Assembly (NCBI GenBank): GCA_017561935.1
Contig: JAFZBE010000059.1
Location: 24,806 to 88,805, forward strand
From: Bacteroidales bacterium
Lineage (GTDB): Bacteria > Bacteroidota > Bacteroidia > Bacteroidales > UBA3663
Length of the DNA: 64,000 nucleotides
Direction: 5' to 3'
This document shows, in pieces, positions 1 through 8,273 of this stretch. Below the pieces are notes generated by a model. The model made no database searches and was not told the origin of the DNA. It saw only the letters and a list, made by a program, of their open reading frames with translations. Numbering within the stretch: position 1 is the first letter of the stretch; each line of letters opens with the position of its first letter. The position numbers and the translations under genes were made by a program.

Positions 1-2429
1 TACTGGGGCGCATCGGTTAGCACATTGTAGTCGGGAAAGCCTCGCATGTTCATATACGAAAGGCTTGTGCCATTGTAGATCTTGTGTCCGAAGGCACCGT
101 TCATCTGCAGCGAGATGTCGAAGTCGAAGTATCGGAAGCTGATGTTCGAGCCCAAGGTCCATTTCGGGGTAGCTTGTCCAGCGATGTAGCGGTCGCCACC
201 GTCCTCGATGTTGATGCGTCCGTTGCCGTCAAGATCCTCTATTTCGTAGCATGTGGTCCCATCGAACTCCGTCTTCAAGCCCAGGCAGTGGGGCAGATAG
301 AAGACACCCAACGGTTGTCCGACAATCTGATAGACGATGTTGTTGTTGCCGCCATGGAATCCAGCGCCATTCAGGCTTGCAATGCTCGACATGTCAGGCG
401 CTGAGAAATAAGTGCCGTTGTAATTGCCGCTCAGCGAGATGAGTTTATTCTTCTGGTACGACATATTGAGGTTGATGTTGAGCTCCATGTCACGCTTATG
501 AATTGGCGTGTAGCCGATTCCCATCTCGAAGCCCTTGTTGCTCATACGGCCCAGGTTGGCAAGCATCTTGTCGAAGGTGTAGGGTGGCACAGGCACATCG
601 TAGAGATAAAGCATGTCGTGAGTTTTCGAATGATAATACTCGACTGTCAGCACCACCAGATTCTTGAAGAAGCCCATGTCGGCACCGATGTTGTACGAGC
701 TGCGACGTTCCCAATGCAGATCGGGATTGGGGTTGGTCTTCGGTGTGTAGGTAACTACTGAATTGCCGTACCAGGGCACAAGTCCAGTAGGATATAGCAA
801 AGCCAAGGTGTTGTAGGCCGTGATGCCACCCAGGTTACCCGAGATGCCCGAACCTGCACGAAGCTTCAGCTGGCTGAGCCAATCAAAGTCTTCGAAGAAA
901 GATTCCTTGCGCAAATCCCATGTAGCCGACAGCGAGGGGAAGAGTCCCCATTTGTGGTCGTCGGCGAACATCGAACTGCCATCCACACGCGCATTTACGG
1001 TGAACGTATATTTGTCCATCAGGCGGTAATCGACCTGAGTCAGGAACGAGAGCAGGGCATCGTTCGAATAGCTGCTTCCCGTGGCGCCATATTGCCGCAT
1101 GCTGCCCGCCGCAAGATTATTGTTGGTCACAGAGTTATGGCTCAATCCCCTCACCGTAGCATTGAAGGCCGTAATGGTGTGCGATTGATATTCGGTCATC
1201 TGCTTCACGGCAATGTGATGCACGTCCCAATCATGTGTCCAGTTGACAGCGATGTTGCCCAGCCACGCTTCAGTCTTGGTCTCAGAGCGATCAGCCTGTC
1301 CGTGTGCCCAAACCCAGGTGGGCTTGAACTGCGAGTTCTCGGACGAGATGAACGAATAGGAACCGAAGGCAGTCACATTCCATTCCTTGCCGATGCGATA
1401 GTTGAGCTTGATGTGTGAGTTGAAGGTCAGGATCTTGTCCTTGTCCTCTTCGGCAAGCAAGGCCAGCGGATTGTTGATCTGTGTGGCATTGATGTTCCAG
1501 TCCCAGCCACCGTTGGCATTGCGGCCATTGGGATAGGTGGGGTTCTGTGAGGCTGCCGAATAGAATAGTTTCTGTTCGTCGAAGATATCGTTGTTGCGCT
1601 GGCTGCTGCCCACCACGCCGAGATCAATGGTCATAATGTCGTCGAAGGCCTGTTGCGACACGTCGAGCTTGGCAGCGAAATTGTGGTACCCGTTGTTCCT
1701 GATTACCGTGTTCTCGCCCATGTAGGCCAATGAAGCGCGATATTGCTGTTTGTCGCTGCCACCGCTGAAGGCGATATGATGGTTCTGTGCAAAGCCAGTG
1801 CGGCGTAGGGCACGCTGGAAGTCGGTGTCGTTGCCGCCATCCACATAGGGCTTATGCAGTTGTCGCGCCGTAGCTACATACTCGTTGGCGTCGAGCATGT
1901 CGAGTTGCTTGTAGGCTGATTCGAAGCCTATGTTGCCGTCATACGAGATGTGGAATTGTGCACCCTGCCCTTTTTTGGTGGTCACCAAAATCACACCAGA
2001 AGCACCCTGCGAGCCGTAGGGAGCAGTCTCGGCCGCATTCTTGAGGATGGTGAAGCTCTCGATATCGGCAGGATAGATGCCCGAGAGGGCTGAAAGGTTG
2101 CTATAGACGCCATCGATGATTACCAACGGTTCGTTACCACCGGTCAACGAGGTTGTGCCACGCAGACGCACACTGTTCAACATTGCCATGCGATTGGCAC
2201 CCGATGTCTGCACATTCAAGCCAGCAGCCTGTCCCGTAAGTGCTTGCAGGGAATTGGTCATCAGACCACGGTTCATCCTCTTCTGGTCGATGACTACGGT
2301 CGAACCGCCAATGTGGCGTGTACTGTCTTCCGACAAAACAAAACTACGATTCTGTGCCTCAAGCCCAGTCGTGACAATCAATGACAAGAGAAGACATAAG
2401 GTAATCTTTCGTTTCGAAATAGTTTTCAT
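1..2429 (-). CDS. SusC-like TonB-dependent receptor, 5' part only, no N-terminal extension domain
   Basis: Outer-membrane TonB-dependent transporter of the SusC/RagA type, expected to import an oligosaccharide with a SusD partner that would lie beyond the left edge. The start ATG at 2429 gives a signal peptide (MKTISKRKITLCLLLSLIVT) ending near GLEAQ. The plug domain follows almost directly: TGQAAGLNVQ, then GNEPLVIIDGV, then the SusC signature IESFTILKNAAETAPYGSQG and GVILVTTKKGQG. The barrel runs to the edge in frame for 809 codons, with SusC-like segments such as GLFPSLSATWDLRKESFF. Most SusC proteins have a carboxypeptidase-regulatory-like domain of about 80 residues (GASVLEKGT-type) between signal and plug; here it is absent. 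No regulator is adjacent on this side. Family assignment is very sure; the substrate is unknown. Confidence 0.95.
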   Translation of the reverse strand, partial: MKTISKRKITLCLLLSLIVTTGLEAQNRSFVLSEDSTRHIGGSTVVIDQKRMNRGLMTNSLQALTGQAAGLNVQTSGANRMAMLNSVRLRGTTSLTGGNEPLVIIDGVYSNLSALSGIYPADIESFTILKNAAETAPYGSQGASGVILVTTKKGQGAQFHISYDGNIGFESAYKQLDMLDANEYVATARQLHKPYVDGGNDTDFQRALRRTGFAQNHHIAFSGGSDKQQYRASLAYMGENTVIRNNGYHNFAAKLDVSQQAFDDIMTIDLGVVGSSQRNNDIFDEQKLFYSAASQNPTYPNGRNANGGWDWNINATQINNPLALLAEEDKDKILTFNSHIKLNYRIGKEWNVTAFGSYSFISSENSQFKPTWVWAHGQADRSETKTEAWLGNIAVNWTHDWDVHHIAVKQMTEYQSHTITAFNATVRGLSHNSVTNNNLAAGSMRQYGATGSSYSNDALLSFLTQVDYRLMDKYTFTVNARVDGSSMFADDHKWGLFPSLSATWDLRKESFFEDFDWLSQLKLRAGSGISGNLGGITAYNTLALLYPTGLVPWYGNSVVTYTPKTNPNPDLHWERRSSYNIGADMGFFKNLVVLTVEYYHSKTHDMLYLYDVPVPPYTFDKMLANLGRMSNKGFEMGIGYTPIHKRDMELNINLNMSYQKNKLISLSGNYNGTYFSAPDMSSIASLNGAGFHGGNNNIVYQIVGQPLGVFYLPHCLGLKTEFDGTTCYEIEDLDGNGRINIEDGGDRYIAGQATPKWTLGSNISFRYFDFDISLQMNGAFGHKIYNGTSLSYMNMRGFPDYNVLTDAPQ

Positions 2430-2457
2430 AGTAGAAATATTGTTGCTATTTTCGTTG

Positions 2458-2489
2458 CAAAGATATGAACATAAATCTACATTACCAAA
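2458..2489 (-). promoter_or_regulatory. Bacteroidota-type promoter of the SusC-like gene
   Basis: On the minus strand TTTG (2486-2489) is followed after 20 bases by TATCTTTG (2458-2465), matching the Bacteroidota -33/-7 consensus TTTG-N19-21-TAnnTTTG. It lies about 30 bases before the ATG. Confidence 0.75.
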
Positions 2490-2525
2490 TTTTCATCCTC
2501 TTTTTTCTTCAAATTGAAATGAAAG

Positions 2526-2561
2526 TACCATGAATCGATTTTTTATCACCGATTCATGGTA
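2526..2561 (-). terminator. Perfect 12-bp hairpin after the primase-like gene
   Basis: Arms TACCATGAATCG (2526-2537) and its exact complement (2550-2561) enclose a 12-base A/T-rich loop. It sits between the primase-like stop codon (2617) and the promoter of the next gene. It lacks a clean T-run after the stem, so an operator or element boundary is possible instead of a terminator. Confidence 0.5.
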
Positions 2562-2616
2562 CATTAAAGATTATTCAATTACTGAAGGAACCTCGAACAA
2601 AGTGTCTATTCACTTC

Positions 2617-5112
2617 TTAGCTGCACTTGACGTAGTGTCCTTGTGACTCGCCCAACTTGATCAAGCCATGTTTGATCCAGCGGCGACGAAGTGAACGTGC
2701 AGCCTCCTTGTTACCATTCTTGCACTTGATAAGGTCGGAATCGTCGAACTCCATGGGCAGTTGGTCGAAGATGCTGTCATTGGCGGTGCGATAGGAGCGG
2801 GGCTCGACATAGTCGTCGGAAGCGCGGCTGCGTGTAATCCTGGAGCGGAAGTAAAACAAGATCTGTTCATGCAGATAGTCGCAGAGGCAACTCATCATTG
2901 TGTACCAAGCCACGTTCTGGAACTTTGGAAGATGTTCGGGTATAGCATCGGGGTGTGTCAGCAGATACTGTTCGGCGGTCTTGCAGCCACCTGCCCACTT
3001 CGGCAACTCGCCTTTTCGTTCATCGAGCTGGGCCATCAACCATCGTGCAAATTGTGCCAACATCAAGCCGCAGCAGATACGTTCGGCAATGATAGGGATT
3101 CGCATACGTAATCCTGCTTTCACTTCGTCATCTTCACGCAAAGATTCCAATCGTACGCGTTCGAGCCAATCCAATCCAGCTTGTTCGAGAAGCGGGAGTC
3201 GTACTTCGCCTTGCATCAATTGGATGAGTGAGGAATAGGCGATGATATGGTCAATTGACTTCTGGCTTCGAGGCTTCATCGACTTGAACGGTGCAAAAGT
3301 GTTGTCGGGCATGCTGCCAATGGCCAGGCGCTGGATTTCACCATTGAGGTAACCTTTCTGTGCGCGATAGAGGGCATCAGGAGTGCCGCACTTCAAGGTG
3401 TTCCATCGTACATGAGGTATGTTTCGAGTGCCAGTGTCGGTGTTCATGTACGAAGTGTCATACTTGCTTTCGTCAAAAGCTTGACGGCTGATGACACCAA
3501 GATCCTTGTTGAAGGTTTGTCCTCCGTTTGCCGTGCCCATATCCACTTCCTGCACATAGGTGTAGCACATAGCACCATCGGCATTTTCAAGTCGAATCAG
3601 CACCATCGAAGTGGAAGTACGTGCCGACAATTCGAGTATTTTTGCCTTTGGGTCCTTGGGTTGGTCCTTGGCATTGCGCTTGGCTCGACGCTGTTCCTCA
3701 TAGACACGCTCCTTTTCGATTTCGATGGCTTGTTTTGCACGCCATGTCTTCATCCACAACTCGTCCACCTTGTCGATGCGTGACTTGCCCGAACCCGAAT
3801 TACCGATTACATAGCTCTGTAAACAGAGTGCCTTGGGTTCTTCGTCACGAATCCTCAGACGAACATTGGTTGCTAGTACACCGATCATGGGGCCCACTGC
3901 AACAATCACCACCATAGCCACGTTGTCAGGGAGTGATTCGAGCGTCTCGCGTAATCCAGCGGGAAGCAAACGATATTCACTTCGAGGCATTCCTTTGACA
4001 TGTGCCGAAGGTTGGGCAAAGGCTGTAATAATCTGATTGATGTGATAGCAGTTGTAGTCTTCCTCAATGTCGAGCAGACTTTGCTGGAACTCCAAATTGT
4101 CGCGCTCCTCCTTGCGAAGGAAGTTGAGGGTCTTGAGCATCTTCTCGGGCATTTTCGAACGTGGACGTTTCAAAGCGCTGTCGATACAAGCGATTCGCTC
4201 AGCATCGGGCAAGCCGTCGTATTGAGGAATGACTCGCAGCATGACTTCGCGATTGTAGTCGCAGATGTGACGCACCGACAATGCAAGTTCGTAGGTCAGG
4301 TCATTGCGTTCGCCGTTCACCGGAGTATTGCCACCATTGTTGACAATCCAATAGGTCGAGATAATGCGGCTCAATGGAATGCTGTGATAGGTGATCTCGG
4401 CATTGGGGTCAGTCTTGGCAGTAGGTTCCTCAATGTTGTCCTCGATGATCTCTGCGTCCTCGATGACGGGCTCAATCTCCTCGTAGGGCACCACGGCGCC
4501 TGGGCAGGAAGGATTGGGCAGCAACTCCACCTCGGGAGCGAAGAGCTCGTCGGGCTTGTAGAGGAGGAGGTTGGCACGTGGCACCATGAAGCAGCATCGT
4601 GCAAGGTCGGGAGTGGAATCGTAGCTCGGCAGATGCAGCACATCGGCGAAATACTTCTGTGCTTCCTTGCGGTCCATACCCTCAACCATTGGCATCAGGA
4701 ACTTCAGACCTCGGTTGGAAGGACTAATGAAAGCAAGTGGGCAATTCATGCCTTCGAGTGCAGGTCGCATCCTCTCGAAACAATCGCGTGGGTCGTCCAC
4801 ATTGTCGATGTCCATGCAGCACCAGGGACTTGGTGTCATGCACTCGTTCTTTCGCTGTCCGGTCTCCGAATGACCATGGAAGACGATAGCCTTATTTTCT
4901 TTCTTGATCAGATTAGCAGTTTCCTTCAGGTTTTTGCGTTCCTCATCGGTCATGTCGGGTGTCTCCTTGTCTCTGATGGCTGCCACACTTTCGCAGTTGC
5001 GTTTGACGTTGCCATCGTCGAGCATTCTCTCGAAATCTTCCCGGGTACAGATCTTGCATCCCTGGGAGTAAGTGACTTTTTCAACATAGTCAAAACAGTT
5101 TCTTTGTAACAT
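2617..5112 (-). CDS. Primase/helicase-like replication protein (BT4734-like N-terminus + DUF3987)
   Basis: Large protein (831 aa) of the type carried on Bacteroidota mobile elements. The N-terminal ~190 residues look like the BT4734/VirE-N primase-like domain: an hDhD-type acidic motif (CCMDIDNVDD, residues 98-107) and a later SPSNRGLKFLMPM motif resembling the S-x-G-x-K/H motif of archaeo-eukaryotic primases. The C-terminal half resembles DUF3987, a P-loop ATPase, with Walker A GNSGSGKS at 437-444 and conserved downstream segments EVDMGTANGG and QAFDESKYD. It probably primes or unwinds DNA for element replication. It is transcribed away from the GGTCG-repeat region just upstream (5232-5534), as expected for a replication gene beside its origin. 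No signal peptide. No relaxase, integrase or capsid gene accompanies it in the window. Family call good; exact biochemical role inferred. Confidence 0.8.
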   Translation of the reverse strand: MLQRNCFDYVEKVTYSQGCKICTREDFERMLDDGNVKRNCESVAAIRDKETPDMTDEERKNLKETANLIKKENKAIVFHGHSETGQRKNECMTPSPWCCMDIDNVDDPRDCFERMRPALEGMNCPLAFISPSNRGLKFLMPMVEGMDRKEAQKYFADVLHLPSYDSTPDLARCCFMVPRANLLLYKPDELFAPEVELLPNPSCPGAVVPYEEIEPVIEDAEIIEDNIEEPTAKTDPNAEITYHSIPLSRIISTYWIVNNGGNTPVNGERNDLTYELALSVRHICDYNREVMLRVIPQYDGLPDAERIACIDSALKRPRSKMPEKMLKTLNFLRKEERDNLEFQQSLLDIEEDYNCYHINQIITAFAQPSAHVKGMPRSEYRLLPAGLRETLESLPDNVAMVVIVAVGPMIGVLATNVRLRIRDEEPKALCLQSYVIGNSGSGKSRIDKVDELWMKTWRAKQAIEIEKERVYEEQRRAKRNAKDQPKDPKAKILELSARTSTSMVLIRLENADGAMCYTYVQEVDMGTANGGQTFNKDLGVISRQAFDESKYDTSYMNTDTGTRNIPHVRWNTLKCGTPDALYRAQKGYLNGEIQRLAIGSMPDNTFAPFKSMKPRSQKSIDHIIAYSSLIQLMQGEVRLPLLEQAGLDWLERVRLESLREDDEVKAGLRMRIPIIAERICCGLMLAQFARWLMAQLDERKGELPKWAGGCKTAEQYLLTHPDAIPEHLPKFQNVAWYTMMSCLCDYLHEQILFYFRSRITRSRASDDYVEPRSYRTANDSIFDQLPMEFDDSDLIKCKNGNKEAARSLRRRWIKHGLIKLGESQGHYVKCS

Positions 5113-5548
5113 AAATAATTAATTTAAATGAATATTATAAGAAAATTACTCTCAAGCATCTCTCAAAATCATCTCTAGAACTTGACTTCTTCGATTTGCA
5201 AGTGCAAAGGTACACATAAAAAATTATACAACCAGCACTAACAATTTTTATTTAATTTGTTAGTGCTGGCGAATAAATTATTAGCGCAAAATGAGGGGAA
5301 ACTGTTAGCGACGGCAATCGTGTTCGACAATTGTTGGTAGCAGGTGTGTTGCGGTCGGGGTGGTCGAACGGTCGCGGTCGAAAGGTCGAAAGAGTGAGGG
5401 TATCGGATAGAGAGAGGGAATAATATAAGAGAATAGATTAAAAATTTTTTAAATTCCTTATTATCTTTCTTCTCTTATGCATGTCTGCACCACTACGGGT
5501 GAGCAATTCGACCGACGACCGCGACCGCGCGACCGCATGGGATGGAAG
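5113..5548. other. Origin-like non-coding segment: GGTCG repeats in inverted array around an A/T-rich core
   Basis: No credible gene lies in these 436 bases. Five GGTCG copies begin at 5353, 5362, 5370, 5376 and 5384. Four inverted copies (CGACC) begin at 5509, 5516, 5522 and 5530. Spacing inside the arrays is 6-9 bases and the two arrays align as an imperfect inverted repeat of about 27 bases. Between them is an A/T-rich stretch (5420-5470) with AAAAATTTTTTAAATT, itself flanked by inverted 9-mers ATAAGAGAA (5425-5433) and TTCTCTTAT (5470-5478). Iterons around an A/T-rich unwinding region, next to a primase/helicase-like gene, are what a small replication origin looks like; that function is inference. 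Element ends or a recombinase site are alternatives. Confidence 0.5.
5205..5269 (-). promoter_or_regulatory. Promoter -7 element with operator-like palindrome upstream of the primase-like gene
   Basis: TACCTTTG on the minus strand (5205-5212) fits the -7 motif. Just upstream, CCAGCACTAACAA (5232-5244) and its exact complement (5257-5269) form a 13-bp inverted repeat with a 12-base spacer, placed where a repressor could cover the -33 region. No convincing TTTG at the normal distance was found, which would fit a regulated promoter. Confidence 0.45.
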
Positions 5549-6322
5549 CTAAACTGGTGATATTGGGGGCAATAGCCCATCATTTCGAGCATTGTCTTCC
5601 ACAAAACTGCATAGACCGACCCACTCTAAACGTATCATTCGGGCTTTCGAACCATTGCATTCTTCGGGTTCAATATCATAAATGAGCAACCTTTGCCGCC
5701 CTTTAAGCGTGTCGATGACCTCTTTATTGCAAAGTTTCATCCATCCGTTGATCATATTATTGTACGATGTGTAATGGAGCTTGAAGGTCTGGCTCAAAGA
5801 CGAGTCAGCGACCGCTTCCTTGATAAGTCGCTCAAAACCCTTCGGCGTAGCATCTTTTTCTGCTTTTCCGAACTCGATAAGCACCGAATAGAGGCATGCA
5901 AAGTACTTCGAAGGCTCTATTTCGTTCAGTTTCTCTCGACCCACGACCATCATTCCATACTTGCCTTTCGCAATGTACCGCTTTTCGATAAGTTTGCGAA
6001 GAGTGAGGATAAAGGACTTTCGGTCAACATCAGGGAGGAGGAATCCATCTTGTTTCGGACCACGTTTCCCCTTCTGACCTTCCGGCTGTGACTCTTCGGC
6101 AATTGGTTGCAACTGGGGTTCGGGCTGCTTCAAGCCGCCAACTTCTACCCAACAATCGACAGCTTTACCGAGATGATAGTACAGATCTTTGGCAGGTGCC
6201 TGATTCTTGACTAAAGGTAAAAACAAATCCACACGACTACGAATCGACCTCAGTATATTCCCGATACGCTTCCATTCGTCCGAATCCTGCACGTACTTAT
6301 TATTAACTTGCTCCTGATTCAT
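5549..6322 (-). CDS. Unknown cytoplasmic protein of the accessory module
   Basis: Unrecognised 257-residue protein. I place the start at the ATG at 6322 (MNQEQ), which overlaps the last 20 bases of the gene upstream, suggesting translational coupling; a longer frame to 6388 exists but would run deep into that gene. No signal peptide or membrane segment. The middle holds a basic, proline-rich stretch (EGQKGKRGPKQDG) and then a predicted helical domain with HYTSYNNMINGWMKL. It lies between the HsdR-like gene and the origin-like repeats, so a role tied to replication or the HsdR-like protein is plausible by position only. Confidence 0.75.
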   Translation of the reverse strand: MNQEQVNNKYVQDSDEWKRIGNILRSIRSRVDLFLPLVKNQAPAKDLYYHLGKAVDCWVEVGGLKQPEPQLQPIAEESQPEGQKGKRGPKQDGFLLPDVDRKSFILTLRKLIEKRYIAKGKYGMMVVGREKLNEIEPSKYFACLYSVLIEFGKAEKDATPKGFERLIKEAVADSSLSQTFKLHYTSYNNMINGWMKLCNKEVIDTLKGRQRLLIYDIEPEECNGSKARMIRLEWVGLCSFVEDNARNDGLLPPISPV

Positions 6323-7538
6323 ACTCAAGGGTTTCGATGGGAAAGTCAAACTTACAAATCGGATTGCCGAAAAGGTTTGTATCGACAAGGTATGGGCCGG
6401 CAGGACGATCGAGGAAGCGAACGTAATAGGCCTTAGGATGATTGAGCATCAGCTGGGCACATTCGAGATCGGTCATCTCTTCGTCGAGCAAGGCATATTC
6501 GGTATCGTCCCTGATGTCTTCGGCTTGAGAGACATTAATCAGTTCTTCACCTATGCACAGCAGGACATTCTGTTCGAACACCATCTGGCGCACGGCTCCC
6601 ATCCATCCGAAAGGAGAGGGGTGACGCAAGTTGTTTGCCGTGGAGGGGGCAAGTACGTAGCCTACACATTGACGCTCGACGGATAATCCTTCCCGCTTCG
6701 ATTTCTTCAGGAATTCATTGATTTGACGCACCATTTCGAATTGCTGGGCATCGGCTACAAACGTGGCAAAACTATCCTCAACGAAACCTGGGCGTACACC
6801 GTAATAAATAAAATCGTATATCTTCGAAGGACTGAGAATGTCGTCATGAAGGTCATTCCATTTGCAGAAAGCCATGGCATCATCGTCGGGCGAACCAATG
6901 TAGGTGTTATGTCCATCGGTGACTACAAGAAATTGGATATAGGTGCCAAAGACCTTGTCGTTCTCGATTTCAGCGAGTGCCTTCTGTGCAGTTTCGAGCA
7001 GACGGCCTGTATCGCCATAAACCACTCCGATAAGGGGCAGATGATTGATGGTGATGACCAGGTCCCAAGCGAAACCATTATTTTGGCAACCAGGCCAAGC
7101 TTCGAAGACGTGCAAGGCATTGAACTGCGTATTCGTATAGTCAATGAGTTGGCACGTGCAATATAACGGTCGGCTTTCATATAAATATTGGAATTCTCGG
7201 CCTGCAATGAGCCAATCAAAGAAATGCTCACGGGCATATTCGAGCGAATGAGAACCTTCGGGTTTCGGGCTGTCAGGCCAATAATGGTGGAAAGCTTTTG
7301 TGCCAAGAAAACTGACTTCGGTAGCGAAATGCTCAACGCGATACCACGCTTCACCCGTGTGGAAACGCTTCAAATCATTTTCCAATTCCCAGCTATCGAC
7401 GCTCGGACCATTGAATAACGCGTAGGGCTCATCTTGGGTGGATTCAGGCACTTGTCCCATCTTGTAGCCATCGGCCAACAATTGGCGGATGAGTTTCTTT
7501 CGATGGTAGGCATGGGCCCGTTGATTGACAAGATACAT
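6303..7538 (-). CDS. Orphan HsdR N-terminal-like protein with lost nuclease residues
   Basis: 411 residues that follow the N-terminal nuclease region of type I restriction subunit HsdR without any helicase domain. Matching landmarks, in order: LIDYTNTQFNALHVF (HsdR: LIDYDNPENNDFLVVNQF), WDLVITINHLPLIGVVYGD at 158-176 (HsdR: PDIVLFVNGLPLVVIELK), and IQFLVVTDGHNTYIGSP at 201-217 (HsdR: VISDG..AR.GS). In EcoR124I the catalytic triad is D151, E165, K167. With the same spacing this protein has D159 but V173 and G175, so the E-x-K motif is gone and cleavage is unlikely. No hsdM or hsdS gene is nearby. It ends by overlapping the unknown gene downstream. It could be a decoy or inhibitor of type I enzymes, or a repurposed DNA-binding domain; both are inference. 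Confidence 0.7.
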   Translation of the reverse strand: MYLVNQRAHAYHRKKLIRQLLADGYKMGQVPESTQDEPYALFNGPSVDSWELENDLKRFHTGEAWYRVEHFATEVSFLGTKAFHHYWPDSPKPEGSHSLEYAREHFFDWLIAGREFQYLYESRPLYCTCQLIDYTNTQFNALHVFEAWPGCQNNGFAWDLVITINHLPLIGVVYGDTGRLLETAQKALAEIENDKVFGTYIQFLVVTDGHNTYIGSPDDDAMAFCKWNDLHDDILSPSKIYDFIYYGVRPGFVEDSFATFVADAQQFEMVRQINEFLKKSKREGLSVERQCVGYVLAPSTANNLRHPSPFGWMGAVRQMVFEQNVLLCIGEELINVSQAEDIRDDTEYALLDEEMTDLECAQLMLNHPKAYYVRFLDRPAGPYLVDTNLFGNPICKFDFPIETLEYESGAS

Positions 7539-7753
7539 GCTGCTTAATAAAGTGTATATTAATAATTTGTGATAATCAACTAACTAATTGTGTTATAAAA
7601 AACAAAAACGCAAATGTTCCCATCGGCTCAAAGTATGGAATCTGCGGATTTGCAGAACTCATATTTGGCCTATACTCCGTTACCCACAAAGTGTGGAAAA
7701 TTGGCTTTGCATCGAAGAAAAATTTCTCGATTTGTGGGATTTTTTCCGCAACG

Positions 7754-8149
7754 TTATCCAAGGTTTCGCACAACTAAAATCAGAATATAAACGAAGGTGA
7801 AGAGGACGATAATGAGACCAAGAGCTTGAATGACGAGGTTTTGACGCTCCTGCAATTTGGTGAGCTGCTGCTCCTTATTGTGGCGAGCGGCTCGACGATC
7901 GCTGCTATAGTAGTAACAAAGCGCGGCAAAGAATATCTCCACGAACACGAAGAACCAAAGGTTAGCCTTGGTTTCGAAGGACTGTGAGCCATTCGCATAA
8001 ACTTGTTTCACTAATTTCTCGGGAAGAGCAGGGTAGAAGTCAAGCAGCCCCACCACGTTGAACGCGATGATGCCTATCGTGGCATGCAGGATAGTTTGCT
8101 TGATTTTCTTATACTTCAACGACTGCTCAGGCGTTACAAGGTTTTTCAT
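7754..8149 (-). CDS. Small integral membrane protein, unknown
   Basis: 131 residues with three hydrophobic segments: about 22-40 (TILHATIGIIAFNVVGLLDF), 65-82 (WFFVFVEIFFAALCYYYS) and 108-128 (VIQALGLIIVLFTFVYILIL). A charged cytoplasmic loop (SSDRRAARHNKEQQLTKLQE) lies before the last segment. It has its own promoter (8170-8201) and is read on the same strand as the TPR gene upstream. I do not recognise the family. The 215 bases after it (7539-7753) hold no convincing gene; a 65-codon frame there lacks any family features. Confidence 0.75.
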   Translation of the reverse strand: MKNLVTPEQSLKYKKIKQTILHATIGIIAFNVVGLLDFYPALPEKLVKQVYANGSQSFETKANLWFFVFVEIFFAALCYYYSSDRRAARHNKEQQLTKLQERQNLVIQALGLIIVLFTFVYILILVVRNLG

Positions 8150-8169
8150 AAATCATAAATATTTGGGTG

Positions 8170-8201
8170 CAAAGATACACACTTATCTAGATATTTCCAA
8201 A
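8170..8201 (-). promoter_or_regulatory. Promoter of the small membrane protein gene
   Basis: Minus-strand TTTG (8198-8201), 20 bases, TATCTTTG (8170-8177), ending about 20 bases before the ATG at 8149. Confidence 0.75.
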
Positions 8202-8248
8202 TTTCCATGCTATTTTTTGCGATTTGTGTGAAAAAGCATATAATAAAT

Positions 8249-8273
8249 GATGCCGGCTCATTGAGCTGGCATC
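8249..8273 (-). terminator. Hairpin terminator containing the stop codon of the TPR gene
   Basis: GATGCCGGCTC-ATT-GAGCTGGCATC: 11-base arms with one mismatch pair. The TGA stop (8258-8260) of the minus-strand TPR gene lies within the stem-loop. Almost the same hairpin ends the divergent partner gene at 11235-11259. Confidence 0.65.

Noticed and set aside
4000..5109. 369-codon plus-strand open frame opposite the primase-like gene
   Set aside because: Its composition mirrors the antisense of the real gene; no signal, domain or promoter supports it, while the minus-strand protein has clear motifs.
5353..5534. Insertion sequence with terminal inverted repeats
   Set aside because: The inverted arrays enclose only about 120 bases of A/T-rich DNA with no transposase; an origin or binding array fits better.
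7576..7773. 65-codon minus-strand frame between the HsdR-like gene and the small membrane protein
   Set aside because: Overlaps the end of the membrane protein gene, has no recognisable promoter of its own and no family-like features.
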